The notes: generated by a model not told the origin, from the letters alone. 64,000 bases of DNA from Methylobacillus caricis (GCF_020532705.1 NZ_JAJAVD010000003.1:1-64000); one strand, 5' to 3'; shown: positions 1-10,842, counted from the first letter of the stretch. A program made the numbers and translations.

Positions 1-110
1 GCGGCCATAGCGAATTGGAACCACCCCTTCCCATCTCGAACAGGGCCGTGAAACGATTCTGCGCCAATGATAGTATACTTCTCGTATGCGAAAGTAGGTC
101 ACCGCCAGGC
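1..110 (+). rRNA. rrf: 5S ribosomal RNA, 5' end cut by the window
   Basis: The sequence matches a bacterial 5S rRNA from near its 5' end to the closing 3' strand at 104-110 (GCCAGGC), which would pair with the missing 5' end. Internal blocks such as CCATCTCGAACAG and the GTAGGTCACCGCC-like 3' part are typical. About six bases are missing at the left edge. It is the tail of an rRNA operon whose 16S and 23S genes lie outside the window. The rimP-nusA operon follows directly downstream. Confidence 0.95.
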
Positions 111-120
111 TTTTATTTAA

Positions 121-176
121 CGCTCAGATTCTCTTCTGAGCGTATGCAAAGGCCCTCTATACGAGGGCTTTTGTTT
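121..176 (+). terminator. Two hairpins ending the rRNA operon
   Basis: CGCTCAGA at 121-128 pairs perfectly with TCTGAGCG at 135-142. A second hairpin, GCCCTC/GAGGGC around 152-168, is followed by a run of T. The second is a standard intrinsic terminator. Confidence 0.8.
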
Positions 177-181
177 TTGTG

Positions 182-211
182 TTATCAATTCATCGTTTGG
201 ATTGATATAAT
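182..211 (+). promoter_or_regulatory. Probable sigma70 promoter of rimP-nusA-infB
   Basis: A perfect TATAAT lies at 206-211, with TTATCA 18 bases upstream as a weak -35. It falls between the rRNA terminator and rimP, so it would start the translation-factor operon near position 218. The -35 match is only moderate. Confidence 0.55.
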
Positions 212-224
212 GTGATTCTTTGGG

Positions 225-247
225 ATGGGCGTTAAGCCCATTTTTTA
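225..247 (+). terminator. Leader terminator/attenuator candidate before rimP
   Basis: ATGGGC (225-230), a GTTAA loop and GCCCAT (236-241) are followed by a T run. It lies just after the putative transcription start and 30 bases before the rimP start codon. It would stop transcripts unless antitermination occurs. It could also simply be a second terminator for rRNA read-through. Confidence 0.6.
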
Positions 248-276
248 TTTGTAAAAACCGTAGTTTAGGGTTTGAT

Positions 277-711
277 ATGCAGGATTTATACACATTATTG
301 GATAAATCTCTTGCTCAACTGGGCTATGAACTGGTTGATATGGAGATGTCTAATCGCGGAAAGTTGATACGCTTGTTCATCGACAAGCCTGAGGGCATCA
401 ATATTGACGATTGCGTACTGGTGAGCAATCACCTGAGTGACCTGTTGGCTGTTGAACATGATATTGATTACGATCGACTTGAGGTGTCTTCCCCAGGCCT
501 TGATCGCATCTTGAAAAAAGAAACTGATTATGTACGTTTTGCGGGCGAACGTGCCCAAGTGAAAGTGCGTATCCCTGTTGAGGGCAGAAAGAATTTTTTA
601 GGCATATTGCGTGGCTTGGACCAAGGTAACCTTGTGATCGAGTGCGATGGTGTGGAGCAGCGGATTGCACTGTCCAATATTGATAAAGCACGGTTATCCC
701 CTGAGTACTAA
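277..711 (+). CDS. rimP: Ribosome maturation factor RimP
   Basis: RimP helps 30S subunit assembly in the cytoplasm. The 144-residue product starting MQDLYTLLDKSL has the RimP N-terminal domain, including the VSSPGLDR motif, followed by the Sm-like C-terminal barrel (about residues 90-144). The open frame extends upstream to 220, but the ATG at 277 gives the family's normal N-terminus. It is the first gene of the rimP-nusA-infB-rbfA-truB operon, with 27 bases to nusA. Expression may be set by the promoter at 206 and the attenuator-like hairpin at 225-247. Confidence 0.93.
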   Translation: MQDLYTLLDKSLAQLGYELVDMEMSNRGKLIRLFIDKPEGINIDDCVLVSNHLSDLLAVEHDIDYDRLEVSSPGLDRILKKETDYVRFAGERAQVKVRIPVEGRKNFLGILRGLDQGNLVIECDGVEQRIALSNIDKARLSPEY

Positions 712-738
712 GCACCAAATTTTTTGGCGGAGATTGAA

Positions 739-2205
739 ATGAGTCGCGAAATATTACTATTGGTTGATGCATTGGCCCACGAGAAAAATGTGGCCAAATC
801 CGTCATTTTCACGGCGCTGGAGTTGGCATTAGCTTCTGCAACCAAGAAGCGCTTCACTGAAGATGCTGATGTTCGTGTAGAGATAGACCGTGAAAATGGT
901 GAATATAATTCTTTCCGTCGTTGGCAGATTGTAGCTGAAGAGGCCTTGGAAAATCCTGGTGCGCAGATTGCCTTGGGCGACGAACGCGCCAAGGATTTGG
1001 CTGAAGGTGAATATGTCGAAGAGCCTTTGGAATCTGTCGAATTTGGTCGTATTGGTGCTCAAGCTGCCAAGCAGGTGATACTTCAAAAAGTACGTGAAGC
1101 CGAGCGTGAGCAAATTCTGGACGATTTCCTCGCTCGTAAAGAGCATTTGGTGACTGGTGTCATCAAGCGTATGGAAAAAGGTAATGCGATTATTGAAGTT
1201 GGCCGTATAGAGTCTATCCTTCCGCGTGAACAGATGATTCCTAAGGAAAACCTTCGGGTAGGTGACCGTGTACGTGCCTATCTGTCACGTATTGAGCGTG
1301 GCGGAAGGGGCCCTCAATTGATTCTTTCGCGTATAGCCCCAGAGTTCCTGATCAAGTTGTTTGAACTTGAAGTGCCTGAAATCGAGGAGGGCTTGCTTGA
1401 GATTCGGTCGGCCGCACGCGATCCTGGCTTGCGGTCGAAGATTGCAGTGAAGTCCAATGACCAGCGCCTTGATCCAGTTGGTACTTGTGTTGGTATGCGT
1501 GGATCACGTGTACAGGCTGTGACTGGCGAGTTAGCCGGTGAACGTGTTGATATCGTATTGTGGTCTATGGAGCCTGCGCAGTTTGTCATTAATGCTATGG
1601 CGCCTGCTGAAGTGTCAGGAATTGTCGTCGACGAAGATGCGCACAGTATGGATGTGATTGTGGATGAAGAGCAGCTAGCTCAGGCGATTGGCCGCAGTGG
1701 CCAGAATGTACGTCTGGCTTCCGAGCTGACCGGCTGGACATTGAATATCCTGACCGAAGAAGAAGCAGCGAAGAAAAATGAAGAAGAGCATACCGGCATC
1801 CTGCAATTGTTTGTAGACAAGCTGGATGTGGATGAAGAGGTTGCAGAAATATTGGTCCAAGAGGGTTTCAGCACACTTGAAGAGATTGCTTATGTGCCAT
1901 TGGCAGAAATGAGCGAAATCGAAGCGTTTGATGAAGATACCATCAATGAGCTGCGCAAGCGCGCACGTGCCGCCTTGCTCACTGAAGCTATTGCCAAGGA
2001 AGAAAAGGTTGAGGAAGCTTCAGAGGATCTGTTGACAATGGATGGCATGGATGAGGCTACTGCTCGTAATCTGGCTTCCAAAGGTGTTTCAACCATGGAT
2101 GATTTGGCGGATCTTGCAGTAGATGACCTTGTCGAGCTGACTGGTATGGATGTTGAGCGCGCCAAGCAGTTGATTATGACAGCGCGTGCTCCATGGTTTG
2201 CTTAA
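739..2205 (+). CDS. nusA: Transcription termination/antitermination factor NusA
   Basis: NusA binds RNA polymerase and nascent RNA and controls pausing, termination and rRNA antitermination. The 488-residue protein starts [12 protein letters not shown]. It has the N-terminal polymerase-binding domain (1-~125), an S1 domain (~135-200), two KH domains (~205-345, including the [13 protein letters not shown] loop) and two C-terminal helix-hairpin-helix acidic repeats (~365-420 and ~440-488). An in-frame TTG lies at 724, but the ATG at 739 follows a GGCGGAGA ribosome site and matches the family. The next gene, infB, starts 87 bases on. Confidence 0.97.
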   Translation: MSREILLLVDALAHEKNVAKSVIFTALELALASATKKRFTEDADVRVEIDRENGEYNSFRRWQIVAEEALENPGAQIALGDERAKDLAEGEYVEEPLESVEFGRIGAQAAKQVILQKVREAEREQILDDFLARKEHLVTGVIKRMEKGNAIIEVGRIESILPREQMIPKENLRVGDRVRAYLSRIERGGRGPQLILSRIAPEFLIKLFELEVPEIEEGLLEIRSAARDPGLRSKIAVKSNDQRLDPVGTCVGMRGSRVQAVTGELAGERVDIVLWSMEPAQFVINAMAPAEVSGIVVDEDAHSMDVIVDEEQLAQAIGRSGQNVRLASELTGWTLNILTEEEAAKKNEEEHTGILQLFVDKLDVDEEVAEILVQEGFSTLEEIAYVPLAEMSEIEAFDEDTINELRKRARAALLTEAIAKEEKVEEASEDLLTMDGMDEATARNLASKGVSTMDDLADLAVDDLVELTGMDVERAKQLIMTARAPWFA

Positions 2206-2292
2206 GCTGTGGATTGATGCAAAGTGAATTTAGCATAGCTAAGAAGAAATGCACTGTGAAATAGTGCAAATAGAAGAGACTGGAGTAACAGA

Positions 2293-5046
2293 ATGGGACA
2301 ATCGAGCGTAGCACAGTTTGCCAATGAATTAGGGCTGCCGGCTGAACTGCTTCTGGAGCAACTGAAAAGTGCTGGCGTGAATAAATTGGCATACGAAGAC
2401 ATCCTGACGGAACAGGATAAGACTTCCTTGCTGGAATATTTGCGTAAAGAGCATGGTGGACAGGCGCCCAAGAATAAAATTACGCTTACCCGCAAGCAGG
2501 TAACCGAAATTAAGAAGTCAGATAGCAGTGGCAAGGCGCGCACCATCCAGGTTGAGGTGCGTAAAAAGCGTGTCCTTGTCCGTCGTGATTCTCCAGTTGA
2601 CTCTATCAATGAAGAAGAGCCGTTGGCTGAGGTGCTGGTTGATGAGCATGATGATTCAATTGCGCTCGCTGCTGAGCAAGCAACGGGATCCGTAGTTGAT
2701 GTTGTCGCAGAGCCTGAGGTCGAGCCGGAAGCTGTAGAGTTGGTTGTTGAGGCTGAGCCAGTCACCATTGAAGAAGAAAAAGTGCCTGAAGTGAAGGTGG
2801 AAGAGCCAGTTGTGGCTCCTGAGCCTGTCTCTGAAAAGCCAGCAGAACCCGTGGTTCGTACCAAGCTAACCGCTAAAGAGATTTTTGGTGCAGATGAGCT
2901 TGCGCTGCGTGAAAAAGAAGCCAAGCGCCACGCTGCGTTGATTGCAATCCAGGCTGAAGACCTGCGGAAAAAACAGGAGCTTGCAAAGCGCAGACAGGAA
3001 GAAGAGGCGAAACGTGCGGCCGCAGCGGCAGCAAGCACCAAGCTGTCTGAGGGAACTTTACATAAACCTGTGGCAAAGGAAGCGCCAAAGACTGACGACA
3101 AGGGTGCCAAGAAGGGTGTTAAGAGCGGCAAGGAATGGGCAGATAGCGACAACAAGAAACGTGGTGGCGTCAAGGCTCGCGGTGATGCGGGCGGAGCCCA
3201 GGGATGGCGCGCGCACAAGAGCAAGTCGTCCAAATCCCAAAAGAATAGCAGTAGTGATCAGCAGCATGCATTCAATGCGCCGACTGAGCCTATAGTGCAT
3301 GAGGTGCTGGTTCCTGAAACCATTTCCGTTGGTGATCTTGCCCACAAGATGGCAGTCAAGGCCAGTGAGGTGATCAAGGCACTCATGAAAATGGGAATGA
3401 TGGTGACGATCAACCAAGTATTGGACCAGGAAACTGCGATCATCATCGTGGAGGAAATGGGACACAATGCGAAGGCAGCTGCCTCCAATGATCCGGAAAC
3501 TTTCCTGGATGATGAAGAGTATGCGGAAGCCATACAGGAAGCACGCCCACCAGTTGTTACGGTGATGGGTCACGTTGATCACGGTAAAACATCCTTGCTG
3601 GATTACATTCGTCGTAGTCGTGTGGCCTCTGGTGAAGCAGGCGGCATTACACAGCACATTGGTGCTTACCATGTGGAAACACCGCGTGGCATGGTGACTT
3701 TTCTGGATACACCGGGTCACGAGGCATTTACTGCAATGCGCGCCCGCGGTGCCAAAGCGACTGATGTAGTGATTCTGGTAGTAGCAGCTGATGACGGTGT
3801 CATGCCGCAAACCATTGAAGCCGTGCATCACGCCAAGGCGGCAGGTGTGCCACTGGTGGTGGCTGTTAACAAGATTGATAAACCTGAAGCCAGCCCCGAG
3901 CGTGTCAAACAGGAACTGGTGACGCATGAAGTCGTGCCTGAAGATTGGGGTGGCGACACCATGTTTGTCGAAGTCTCGGCCAAAACAGGACTCGGTATCG
4001 ACAACTTGCTGGAAGCTGTGTTGCTGCAAGCGGAAGTACTTGAACTGAAGGCGCCCAAGAATACCCCAGCCAAGGGCTTGGTGATTGAAGGCCGTCTGGA
4101 CAAGGGCCGTGGCCCGGTATCAACCATTCTGGTGCAATCCGGTACGCTCAAGCGTGGTGACATGATACTGGCTGGCAGCGCTTATGGACGTGTACGTGCC
4201 ATGCTGGATGAAAGTGGCAACGACGTGAAAGAGGCTGGCCCATCCATCCCGGTAGAAATCCTGGGACTGTCCGATGTGCCTAACTCTGGTGAAGAAGTCA
4301 TTGTGCTGAATGATGAGCGCAAGGCGCGCGAAATTGCCTTGTTCCGTCAGGGCAAGTTCCGGGATGTGAAGCTGGCGAGACAGCAAGCTGCTAAGCTTGA
4401 GAACATGTTCGAGCAGATGGGCGAGGGCGAAGTCAAGGTACTGCCGTTGATCATCAAGTCCGACGTGCAAGGTTCTTACGAAGCTTTGGCGACTTCTTTG
4501 CAGAAATTGTCCACCGATGAAGTCAAGGTCAACATCATCCACACCGGTGTGGGAGCGATTACCGAATCTGACGTCAACTTGGCTGCAGCATCCAAGACCG
4601 TGATCATTGGTTTCAACGTGCGTGCCGATGCAGGTGCGCGCAAGCTGATTGAAAGCTCCGGCGTTGATGTGCGCTACTACACCATCATCTATGAGGCTGT
4701 GGATGAAGTGAAGGCGGCATTGGGCGGCATGTTGTCACCAGAACAGAAGGAAAACGTGATTGGCACCGTGGAAATCCGCGAAGTCTTCCGTATTTCCCGC
4801 GTTGGTGCAGTGGCCGGTTGCTATGTGCAGGATGGTGTCATCCGCCGTAACTCCAAGGTCCGCCTGCTTCGTGACAATGTGGTCATCCATACCGGTGATC
4901 TGGATTCGCTCAAGCGCTTCAAGGATGACGTCAAGGAGGTTAAGTCCAACTTTGAATGCGGCTTGTCCCTGAAGAACTACAATGAAATCGAAGTCGGCGA
5001 TATCCTCGAGGTATTCGAAGTGGTTGAAGTAGCGAGAACACTCTAA
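2293..5046 (+). CDS. infB: Translation initiation factor IF-2
   Basis: IF-2 is the GTPase that brings initiator tRNA to the 30S subunit. The 917-residue product has an N-terminal IF2_N domain ([15 protein letters not shown]), a long charged low-complexity linker (~100-330) rich in Glu/Val and then Lys, and a second IF2_N-like segment at ~335-385. The GTPase core follows, with [14 protein letters not shown] and NKID motifs (~420-590), then the barrel domains and C-terminal fMet-tRNA-binding domain. The start is preceded by GGAG. Its stop is 4 bases before rbfA, so the two are probably translationally coupled. Confidence 0.97.
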   Translation: MGQSSVAQFANELGLPAELLLEQLKSAGVNKLAYEDILTEQDKTSLLEYLRKEHGGQAPKNKITLTRKQVTEIKKSDSSGKARTIQVEVRKKRVLVRRDSPVDSINEEEPLAEVLVDEHDDSIALAAEQATGSVVDVVAEPEVEPEAVELVVEAEPVTIEEEKVPEVKVEEPVVAPEPVSEKPAEPVVRTKLTAKEIFGADELALREKEAKRHAALIAIQAEDLRKKQELAKRRQEEEAKRAAAAAASTKLSEGTLHKPVAKEAPKTDDKGAKKGVKSGKEWADSDNKKRGGVKARGDAGGAQGWRAHKSKSSKSQKNSSSDQQHAFNAPTEPIVHEVLVPETISVGDLAHKMAVKASEVIKALMKMGMMVTINQVLDQETAIIIVEEMGHNAKAAASNDPETFLDDEEYAEAIQEARPPVVTVMGHVDHGKTSLLDYIRRSRVASGEAGGITQHIGAYHVETPRGMVTFLDTPGHEAFTAMRARGAKATDVVILVVAADDGVMPQTIEAVHHAKAAGVPLVVAVNKIDKPEASPERVKQELVTHEVVPEDWGGDTMFVEVSAKTGLGIDNLLEAVLLQAEVLELKAPKNTPAKGLVIEGRLDKGRGPVSTILVQSGTLKRGDMILAGSAYGRVRAMLDESGNDVKEAGPSIPVEILGLSDVPNSGEEVIVLNDERKAREIALFRQGKFRDVKLARQQAAKLENMFEQMGEGEVKVLPLIIKSDVQGSYEALATSLQKLSTDEVKVNIIHTGVGAITESDVNLAAASKTVIIGFNVRADAGARKLIESSGVDVRYYTIIYEAVDEVKAALGGMLSPEQKENVIGTVEIREVFRISRVGAVAGCYVQDGVIRRNSKVRLLRDNVVIHTGDLDSLKRFKDDVKEVKSNFECGLSLKNYNEIEVGDILEVFEVVEVARTL

Positions 5047-5050
5047 GCGT

Positions 5051-5422
5051 ATGGCCAAGGAATTCTCCAGAAGCGATCGGGTGGCAGAGCAGATTCAGCG
5101 TGAGCTCGCTGATCTGCTCCAATTTGAAGTGAAAGATCCGCGCGTTGGCATGGTAACAGTGACGGAAGTCGAGGTCAGTGGTGACATGGCACATGCGAAG
5201 GTCTATTACACGGCTGCGGCTGGAAGCGTAGAGTTGCAGAAAGGGCTGGAGAAGACAGCAGGTTTCCTGCGTAGCCAGCTGGCAAAGCGCTTGTTGCTGC
5301 GCACAGTGCCGCAATTGCATTTTGTCTATGATGCCTCGATTGATCGCGGCATGCACATTGCCAAGCTGATCGACGAGGTACTGCCGCCCTCCGCACCTGA
5401 TCAAGACGACGAGTCTGCCTGA
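5051..5422 (+). CDS. rbfA: Ribosome-binding factor A
   Basis: RbfA is a KH-fold protein that assists 16S rRNA 5'-end maturation and cold adaptation. The 123-residue sequence has the family's start (AKEFSRSDRVAEQIQREL), the DPRVGMVTVTEVEVS block and the HFVYDASIDRG block before an acidic tail. Length is normal. It sits between infB (4-base gap) and truB (16-base gap), the standard order of this operon. Confidence 0.96.
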   Translation: MAKEFSRSDRVAEQIQRELADLLQFEVKDPRVGMVTVTEVEVSGDMAHAKVYYTAAAGSVELQKGLEKTAGFLRSQLAKRLLLRTVPQLHFVYDASIDRGMHIAKLIDEVLPPSAPDQDDESA

Positions 5423-5438
5423 GCAAAACGGTTACGCT

Positions 5439-6347
5439 GTGCAATTCAGACGGGTCAAGCGCAATATAGACGGCGTGCTGCTGCTGGACAAGCCGCTCGG
5501 CATTTCCTCCAACCAGGCATTGCAGATAGTCAAGCGGCTTTACCAGGCGGCCAAGGCCGGCCATACCGGCAGCCTTGACCCGTTGGCAAGCGGCCTGTTG
5601 CCCATCTGCCTGGGCGAAGCCACCAAATTTTCCCATTTTTTATTGGATGCTGACAAAAGCTACCGGGCATTGGTGACCTTGGGCAGCACGACAACGACAG
5701 GCGATGCCGAGGGCGAGGTGCTGGAGCGATTGCCGGTCACTACGACGCCAGCCGAGTTGGAAGCAGCACTGAAAAAGATGTTAGGCGATATCTTGCAGGT
5801 TCCACCCATGTATTCTGCCTTGAAGCATGGCGGCAAAGCGCTTTATGAATATGCCCGGGAAGGCGTGGAAATTGTCCGGGAGCCTAGGCCGGTTACCATA
5901 CATGACATTACGCTCGAGCGGTTTGACGGCAAGCAGTTTGAGATGGTGGTGTCATGCAGCAAAGGCACTTACATACGGACGCTGGCAGAAGACATTGGCA
6001 AATTGCTGGGTTGTGGCGCCCATCTTGGTGGTTTGCGGCGCCTGACGACGGCCCACTTCAATCTGCAGGATGCGGTGACGATCGAGCAACTCGATCAGAT
6101 GTCGCTGGAGCAGCGCGACGTAACCCTGCTGGGGGCGGATGCTGCAATCGAGGATTTACCCCAAGTCACCATTGATGCCGATAGCACTTTTTATTTATTG
6201 CGCGGCCAGGAAGTGTGGAAGCCCGGGTTAAGGATCGAAGGATTGTTCAGGCTTTACTCTGCACAGGGCGTTTTCCTGGGCATTGGCGAACAAACTCCCC
6301 GCGGCTCTATTGCTCCCAAGCGTTTGCTTCGTCAGGCGGGTCAGTAA
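5439..6347 (+). CDS. truB: tRNA pseudouridine(55) synthase
   Basis: TruB makes the universal pseudouridine 55 in the T loop of tRNAs. The 302-residue protein starts at a GTG and contains KAGHTGSLDPLASG with the catalytic aspartate, the GTYIRTLAEDIG motif and a C-terminal PUA-like region. The GTG at 5439 gives an N-terminus (VQFRRVKRNIDGVLLLDKP) matching the family. It is the last gene of the nusA operon. A separate promoter follows for rpsO. Confidence 0.95.
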   Translation: MQFRRVKRNIDGVLLLDKPLGISSNQALQIVKRLYQAAKAGHTGSLDPLASGLLPICLGEATKFSHFLLDADKSYRALVTLGSTTTTGDAEGEVLERLPVTTTPAELEAALKKMLGDILQVPPMYSALKHGGKALYEYAREGVEIVREPRPVTIHDITLERFDGKQFEMVVSCSKGTYIRTLAEDIGKLLGCGAHLGGLRRLTTAHFNLQDAVTIEQLDQMSLEQRDVTLLGADAAIEDLPQVTIDADSTFYLLRGQEVWKPGLRIEGLFRLYSAQGVFLGIGEQTPRGSIAPKRLLRQAGQ

Positions 6348-6432
6348 TATCAATTGAAAAATTTGCTTGAGTGATTCCTGGCTATTCACCATTGGCTTTT
6401 CAGCAGCTACAGAGTATGTCAATACTGGTTTA

Positions 6433-6461
6433 TTGAACTTATACTTAAATGGGGTTATAAT
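6433..6461 (+). promoter_or_regulatory. Sigma70 promoter of rpsO-pnp
   Basis: TTGAAC (6433-6438), 17 bases, then a perfect TATAAT (6456-6461). It lies in the 207-base gap between truB and rpsO and would give a leader of roughly 85 bases. This is close to the ideal vegetative promoter. Confidence 0.8.
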
Positions 6462-6554
6462 TAAAAGTTAATTGTAAATGAATGCTCTAGCGGGCTTGAT
6501 GTAACCTGCATTTGCATTGACGCAAAACACATCTCACAACACAGGATTTAAGTT

Positions 6555-6824
6555 ATGGCAATTACAGTTCAAGAAACAGCAAAGATTGTTGCTGATTTCC
6601 AACAAGCTCCAAACGATACAGGTAGCCCAGAAGTTCAAGTTGCACTTCTTAGTGCTCGCATTACCTATTTAACCGAGCATTTCAAAAGCAATGCCAAAGA
6701 TCACCATTCCCGTCGTGGTCTGTTGAAGCTGGTAAGTCAGCGCCGCAAGCTGCTGGACTACCTTAAGCGCAAGAATGCCGATCGCTATCGTACATTGATC
6801 GAACGCTTGGGTCTGCGTAAGTAA
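6555..6824 (+). CDS. rpsO: 30S ribosomal protein S15
   Basis: S15 is a primary 16S rRNA-binding protein of the 30S platform. The 89-residue product is full length and contains the conserved [14 protein letters not shown] and [20 protein letters not shown] segments. A strong promoter lies upstream (6433-6461). The long leader would allow autogenous control as known for S15 in other bacteria, but no S15-binding fold was traced here. The pnp gene follows after a hairpin. Confidence 0.97.
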   Translation: MAITVQETAKIVADFQQAPNDTGSPEVQVALLSARITYLTEHFKSNAKDHHSRRGLLKLVSQRRKLLDYLKRKNADRYRTLIERLGLRK

Positions 6825-6851
6825 TCATCGCGCACTTGTGAATTCATAGGA

Positions 6852-6900
6852 TAAGCCGAAAGCAAAGCGGGAACGCAATGCTTATCGGCTTATTTTTTTA
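6852..6900 (+). terminator. Hairpin with T run between rpsO and pnp
   Basis: ATAAGCCGA (6852-6860) pairs with TCGGCTTAT (6886-6894), extended inside by AAGCA/TGCTT, then seven T. It would end a part of rpsO transcripts. The same position in enterobacteria carries a terminator and the RNase III site used for pnp autocontrol. Whether that applies here is inference. Confidence 0.75.
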
Positions 6901-6917
6901 TCTAAAGGACAATTATC

Positions 6918-9059
6918 GTGAAAGCAATTAAAAAAACGATTGCCTACGGTCAGCATGAGCTGACCCTTGAGACTGGTGAGATTGCCCGCCAGGCTGATGG
7001 TGCTGTAATGGTTAGCTACGGTGATACCGTAGTGCTGGTGACTGTGGTTGGCAAGCGTGAAGTCAAGGCTGGTCAAGACTTTTTCCCACTGACCGTGGAT
7101 TATCAAGAGCGTACTTATGCGGCTGGCAAGATTCCAGGCGGTTTCTTCAAGCGTGAAGGTCGCCCTTCCGAAAAGGAAACGCTGACTTCCCGCCTGATCG
7201 ACCGTCCGTTGCGCCCCCTGTTCCCAGAAGCTTTCCTGAATGAAGTGCAGATCGTTGCTACTGTAATGTCATCAGATAGCGAAATCGATTCCGATATCCC
7301 AGCGATTATTGGTGCTTCTGCCGCGTTGGCTGTTTCCGGTATTCCATTCTATGGCCCGATCGGCGCTGCACGTGTAGGCTATATCGGCGGTGAGTATGTA
7401 CTCAACCCTACCGCTAGCCAGCTGAAAGAAACCGAGCTGGATCTGGTGGTGGCTGCTACCAGCAGTGCTGTGCTCATGGTGGAATCTGAAGCCAAGGAGC
7501 TGCCAGAAGATGTCATGCTGGGTTCTGTAGTCTATGGTCATGAGCAAATGCAGGCTGTTATTAATGCCATCAATGAGTTGGCTGCAGAAGTGGGTAATGA
7601 ACCATGGGATTGGACCCCGCCTGAAGAAAATACTGCCTTGATCGAAAAGGTAACAGCTGCTGCTGGTGATGATATCAATGCGGCCTACCAGATCAAGTCC
7701 AAGGGCGCGCGTTCTGCCAAGCTGGATGAGGTGAAGAGCCGTGTGCTGGCTGAATTGGTCACTGAGGAAACTTCCAGTGCTGAAGCCGGTGAAATCAAGA
7801 ATATTCTCCACAACCTGGAAGCCAAGGTTGTACGCACCCAGATCCTGAATGGCGAGCCTCGTATCGATGGCCGTGATACCCGTACTGTGCGTCCTATCAG
7901 CATCCGTACCGGCGTGCTGCCACGTACTCACGGTTCTGCATTGTTTACCCGCGGTGAAACGCAAGCGCTGGTAGTGGCGACTCTGGGCACCGGCCGTGAT
8001 GAGCAGATCATTGATGCGCTGCAAGGTGAATATACTGACCGCTTCATGCTGCATTACAACATGCCTCCCTATGCAACTGGTGAGACTGGCCGTGTCGGTA
8101 CGCCAAAGCGCCGTGAAATCGGTCATGGCCGTTTGGCCAAGCGTGCTTTACTGGCTGTATTGCCTAGCCAGGAAGAGTTCGGTTATACCATCCGTGTCGT
8201 GTCGGAAATTACCGAATCCAACGGCTCCAGCTCCATGGCTTCTGTCTGTGGCGGCTGTTTGTCCCTGATGGATGCAGGCGTGCCAGTCAAGGCACATGTG
8301 GCGGGTATTGCCATGGGCCTGATCAAGGAAGGCAACCGCGTTGCTGTTTTGACTGATATCTTGGGCGACGAAGATCACCTAGGCGACATGGACTTCAAGG
8401 TAGCGGGTACTGAGAGTGGTATTACTGCCCTGCAAATGGATATCAAGATTACCGGTATTACTGCAGAAATCATGCAAGTAGCCTTGTCACAAGCCAAGGA
8501 AGGGCGTTTGCATATCCTGGGCCTGATGAAGGAAGCCATGGGCGAGACTCGCCAGGAGCTGTCCGCATTTGCTCCACGTATCATCACCATGAAGATCAAT
8601 CCCGAGAAGATTCGTGACGTAATCGGCAAGGGCGGCGCAGTGATTCGTGCCTTGACAGAAGAAACCGGTACGACCATCGATATCGAAGAAGATGGCACTA
8701 TCAAGATTGGTTGCACCAGCGCTGAAGCCGGTGAAGAGGCCAAGAAGCGTATTGAGGCGATCACTGTTGAAGTTGAAGTGGGCCAGGTATACGAAGGTAC
8801 TGTTATCAAGTTGCTCGATTTTGGCGCGATTGTCACATTGTTGCCAGGCAAGGATGGTTTGCTGCATATCTCTCAAATTGCTCATCAGCGTGTCAATGCT
8901 GTGAGTGATTTCCTCAAGGAAGGTCAAGTAGTCAAGGTTAAGGTGCTGGAAGTGGACGACAAGGGTCGTGTTCGCTTGAGCGCCAAGGCGCTGCTTGAAC
9001 AGCCTTCCGCGGAAGAAAAATCTGAAGAGCCAGCAGCTTCAGAACAGCAGGATGCATGA
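6918..9059 (+). CDS. pnp: Polyribonucleotide nucleotidyltransferase (PNPase)
   Basis: PNPase degrades RNA phosphorolytically from the 3' end and is part of the RNA degradosome. The 713-residue protein has two RNase PH domains (~1-225 and ~310-540) joined by a helical domain, then a KH domain with IGKGGAVI (~565-615) and an S1 domain (~620-690) before an acidic tail. The [12 protein letters not shown] and [10 protein letters not shown] motifs are intact. Translation starts at a GTG 18 bases after the rpsO-pnp hairpin, with AAGGA upstream. Confidence 0.97.
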   Translation: MKAIKKTIAYGQHELTLETGEIARQADGAVMVSYGDTVVLVTVVGKREVKAGQDFFPLTVDYQERTYAAGKIPGGFFKREGRPSEKETLTSRLIDRPLRPLFPEAFLNEVQIVATVMSSDSEIDSDIPAIIGASAALAVSGIPFYGPIGAARVGYIGGEYVLNPTASQLKETELDLVVAATSSAVLMVESEAKELPEDVMLGSVVYGHEQMQAVINAINELAAEVGNEPWDWTPPEENTALIEKVTAAAGDDINAAYQIKSKGARSAKLDEVKSRVLAELVTEETSSAEAGEIKNILHNLEAKVVRTQILNGEPRIDGRDTRTVRPISIRTGVLPRTHGSALFTRGETQALVVATLGTGRDEQIIDALQGEYTDRFMLHYNMPPYATGETGRVGTPKRREIGHGRLAKRALLAVLPSQEEFGYTIRVVSEITESNGSSSMASVCGGCLSLMDAGVPVKAHVAGIAMGLIKEGNRVAVLTDILGDEDHLGDMDFKVAGTESGITALQMDIKITGITAEIMQVALSQAKEGRLHILGLMKEAMGETRQELSAFAPRIITMKINPEKIRDVIGKGGAVIRALTEETGTTIDIEEDGTIKIGCTSAEAGEEAKKRIEAITVEVEVGQVYEGTVIKLLDFGAIVTLLPGKDGLLHISQIAHQRVNAVSDFLKEGQVVKVKVLEVDDKGRVRLSAKALLEQPSAEEKSEEPAASEQQDA

Positions 9060-9081
9060 TTAAGCTTATAAAGCTATAAAC

Positions 9082-9117
9082 AAAAAGGCCGGATAGTATA
9101 TCCGGCCTTTTTTTATT
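9082..9117 (+). terminator. Intrinsic terminator after pnp
   Basis: AAAGGCCGGAT pairs with ATCCGGCCTTT around a short loop, followed by a long T run. It ends the rpsO-pnp unit. The A run on the other side means it could also act on minus-strand transcripts leaving dksA. Confidence 0.9.
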
Positions 9118-9222
9118 TCATCCAATCCAAACCTATGAACAGGTGCTAGCTGTAATCAAATTTTTGGCTAAGCTAGAGACGACCAATGCCTAAAGGAGGA
9201 TTGGTTCAAGGAGTTGAGAAGC

Positions 9223-9645
9223 TTACTTGGCGACTTGCTTCTCGCGGATTTCATCCAGAGTTTTGCAATCTATGCATAGCGTTGCTGTTGGACGGGCTTC
9301 TAGTCGTTTAAGGCCAATTTCTATGCCACAACCATTGCAATATCCGTAGTCGCCTGCATCAATCTTGGACAGGGTTTCGTCAATCTTCTTGATCAGCTTG
9401 CGTTCGCGGTCACGGTTGCGCAGTTCAAGCGCCATGTCGGATTCCTGGCTGGCCCGGTCATTCGGGTCAGCAAACATGGTCACTTCGTCCTGCATGGTGT
9501 GAACCGTGCGGTCAATATCATGACTAAGCTCTGCTTTCCAGTCGTTCAAAATCTTCCGGAAATGATTGAGTTGCTTTTCATTCATGTATTCCTCACCAGC
9601 CTTGGGCTGGTAAGGAACAAATTGTCGTGTAATTGCTTCAGCCAT
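9223..9645 (-). CDS. dksA: RNA polymerase-binding protein DksA
   Basis: DksA binds the polymerase secondary channel and, with ppGpp, tunes rRNA and amino-acid promoters. The 140-residue product starts [20 protein letters not shown]. It has the long coiled-coil region with the tip motif ([11 protein letters not shown]) and a C-terminal zinc finger (CNGC ... CIDC). The frame is open 40 codons further upstream, but only this ATG fits the family length. It lies downstream of folD on the same strand. Confidence 0.95.
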   Translation of the reverse strand: MAEAITRQFVPYQPKAGEEYMNEKQLNHFRKILNDWKAELSHDIDRTVHTMQDEVTMFADPNDRASQESDMALELRNRDRERKLIKKIDETLSKIDAGDYGYCNGCGIEIGLKRLEARPTATLCIDCKTLDEIREKQVAK

Positions 9646-9790
9646 GTGCGCCTTGAAGTTAATTTTTTTGATTAACAGAAAAATAAAGCAGGCGCAAGTG
9701 TACACTGAATAATTCAGTGATGCAAAAGCCTTGGTTGCCCAGAGCCAGAATAAATCGCGGCACATTGGTAGCAGCCGCTTGTTTTATTAT

Positions 9791-10654
9791 CTAGCGCGAA
9801 GCTGTTTCCCGCAGTTCTAGTGCTTTCAGGGTGTTTTGCATCAGGGTTGCTACCGTCATGGGGCCTACGCCGCCAGGCACAGGAGTGATCCAGCCAGCCC
9901 GTTCTTTGGCGACAGCAAACTCCACATCACCGCAGATTGTGCCGTCATCCAACCGGGTAATACCGATGTCTATCACGATGGCGCCAGGCTTGATCCATTC
10001 ACCCTTGATCAGGCCTGCCTTGCCAGCAGCAGCCACGACGATGTCAGCACGCTCAACATTGGCCCGCAGATCCTTTGTGTGCCGATGACAGCTGGTGACG
10101 GTACAGCCTGCGAGCAGCAATTCCAGCGCCATGGGCCGGCCTACATGGTTGGATACACCAATAACCACCGCATCCATGCCAAGAACCTTGATACCGGTGG
10201 ACTGCAGTAGCTTAATTACACCAAAAGGGGTGCACGAGCGCAAAGTGGGCTGCCGGACGGCCAGTCGGCCAATATTGTATGGATGGAAGCCATCAACATC
10301 CTTGGCGGCACTGATGGTTTCTATGACCTTCTTTTCTTCTATATGAGCAGGCAACGGTGACTGCACAAGAATGCCATCCACTTCATCGTCATCGTTGAGT
10401 TGCGAGATCAGGCTCAAAAGATCGGCTTCAGTGATAGTGGCAGGCAGGTCGTAAGAAATGGATCGCACACCAGTTTTTTCACATGCCAGTTTTTTGTTGC
10501 GGACATAGATGGCAGAGGCCGGATCGGCACCGACCAGAATGACTGCCAGCGTTGGCGCGCGCAAGCCAGAGGCCAAGCGATTGTCTATTAATGATTTTGT
10601 CTCGCTTAGCGTTATTTCAGCGACAGCTTTTCCATTGATGATTTGGGCAGTCAT
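9791..10654 (-). CDS. folD: Bifunctional methylenetetrahydrofolate dehydrogenase/cyclohydrolase FolD
   Basis: FolD interconverts methylene-, methenyl- and formyl-tetrahydrofolate in the cytoplasm. In a methylotroph it also links C1 assimilation to biosynthesis. The 287-residue protein has the family motifs: the [10 protein letters not shown] segment with the catalytic Lys, DVDGFHPYN, the [11 protein letters not shown] dinucleotide site and [10 protein letters not shown]. The ATG at 10654 was chosen because the upstream extension reads into the tRNA-Pro gene on the other strand and is non-conserved. Confidence 0.95.
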   Translation of the reverse strand: MTAQIINGKAVAEITLSETKSLIDNRLASGLRAPTLAVILVGADPASAIYVRNKKLACEKTGVRSISYDLPATITEADLLSLISQLNDDDEVDGILVQSPLPAHIEEKKVIETISAAKDVDGFHPYNIGRLAVRQPTLRSCTPFGVIKLLQSTGIKVLGMDAVVIGVSNHVGRPMALELLLAGCTVTSCHRHTKDLRANVERADIVVAAAGKAGLIKGEWIKPGAIVIDIGITRLDDGTICGDVEFAVAKERAGWITPVPGGVGPMTVATLMQNTLKALELRETASR

Positions 10655-10697
10655 AGCAATTTTTTTGAAAATAATGCGCCATTTTAGCAGAATCAGT

Positions 10698-10726
10698 TTG
10701 ACCTTCCCCCTAGGATGCGCTATATT
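10698..10726 (+). promoter_or_regulatory. Promoter of the tRNA-Pro/Arg/His operon
   Basis: TTGACC (10698-10703), 17 bases, then TATATT (10721-10726), ten bases before the first tRNA. The region after the -10 box is C-rich, like the GC-rich discriminator of stringently controlled stable-RNA promoters. Confidence 0.8.
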
Positions 10727-10735
10727 TCTCGCCCT

Positions 10736-10812
10736 CGGGGTGTAGCGTAGCCTGGTAGCGCGCCTGCTTTGGGAGCAGGATGTCGGGAGTTCGAATCTCT
10801 CCACCCCGACCA
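10736..10812 (+). tRNA. tRNA-Pro (anticodon TGG)
   Basis: A complete 77-base cloverleaf with encoded CCA. The acceptor arms CGGGGTG and CACCCCG pair, the anticodon loop is CTTTGGGAG with TGG, and the T arm contains GTTCGAATC. It is the first of three tRNAs transcribed together. Confidence 0.95.
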
Positions 10813-10842
10813 GTTTTTTAAATGTCTAGATTGCCCGACAAT

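Noticed and set aside
2202-3233. Long minus-strand frame opposite infB
   Set aside because: Ser/Thr-rich shadow of the low-complexity Glu/Lys linker of IF-2; no start signal.
7272-8126. Long minus-strand frame opposite pnp
   Set aside because: Antisense shadow of a highly conserved gene.
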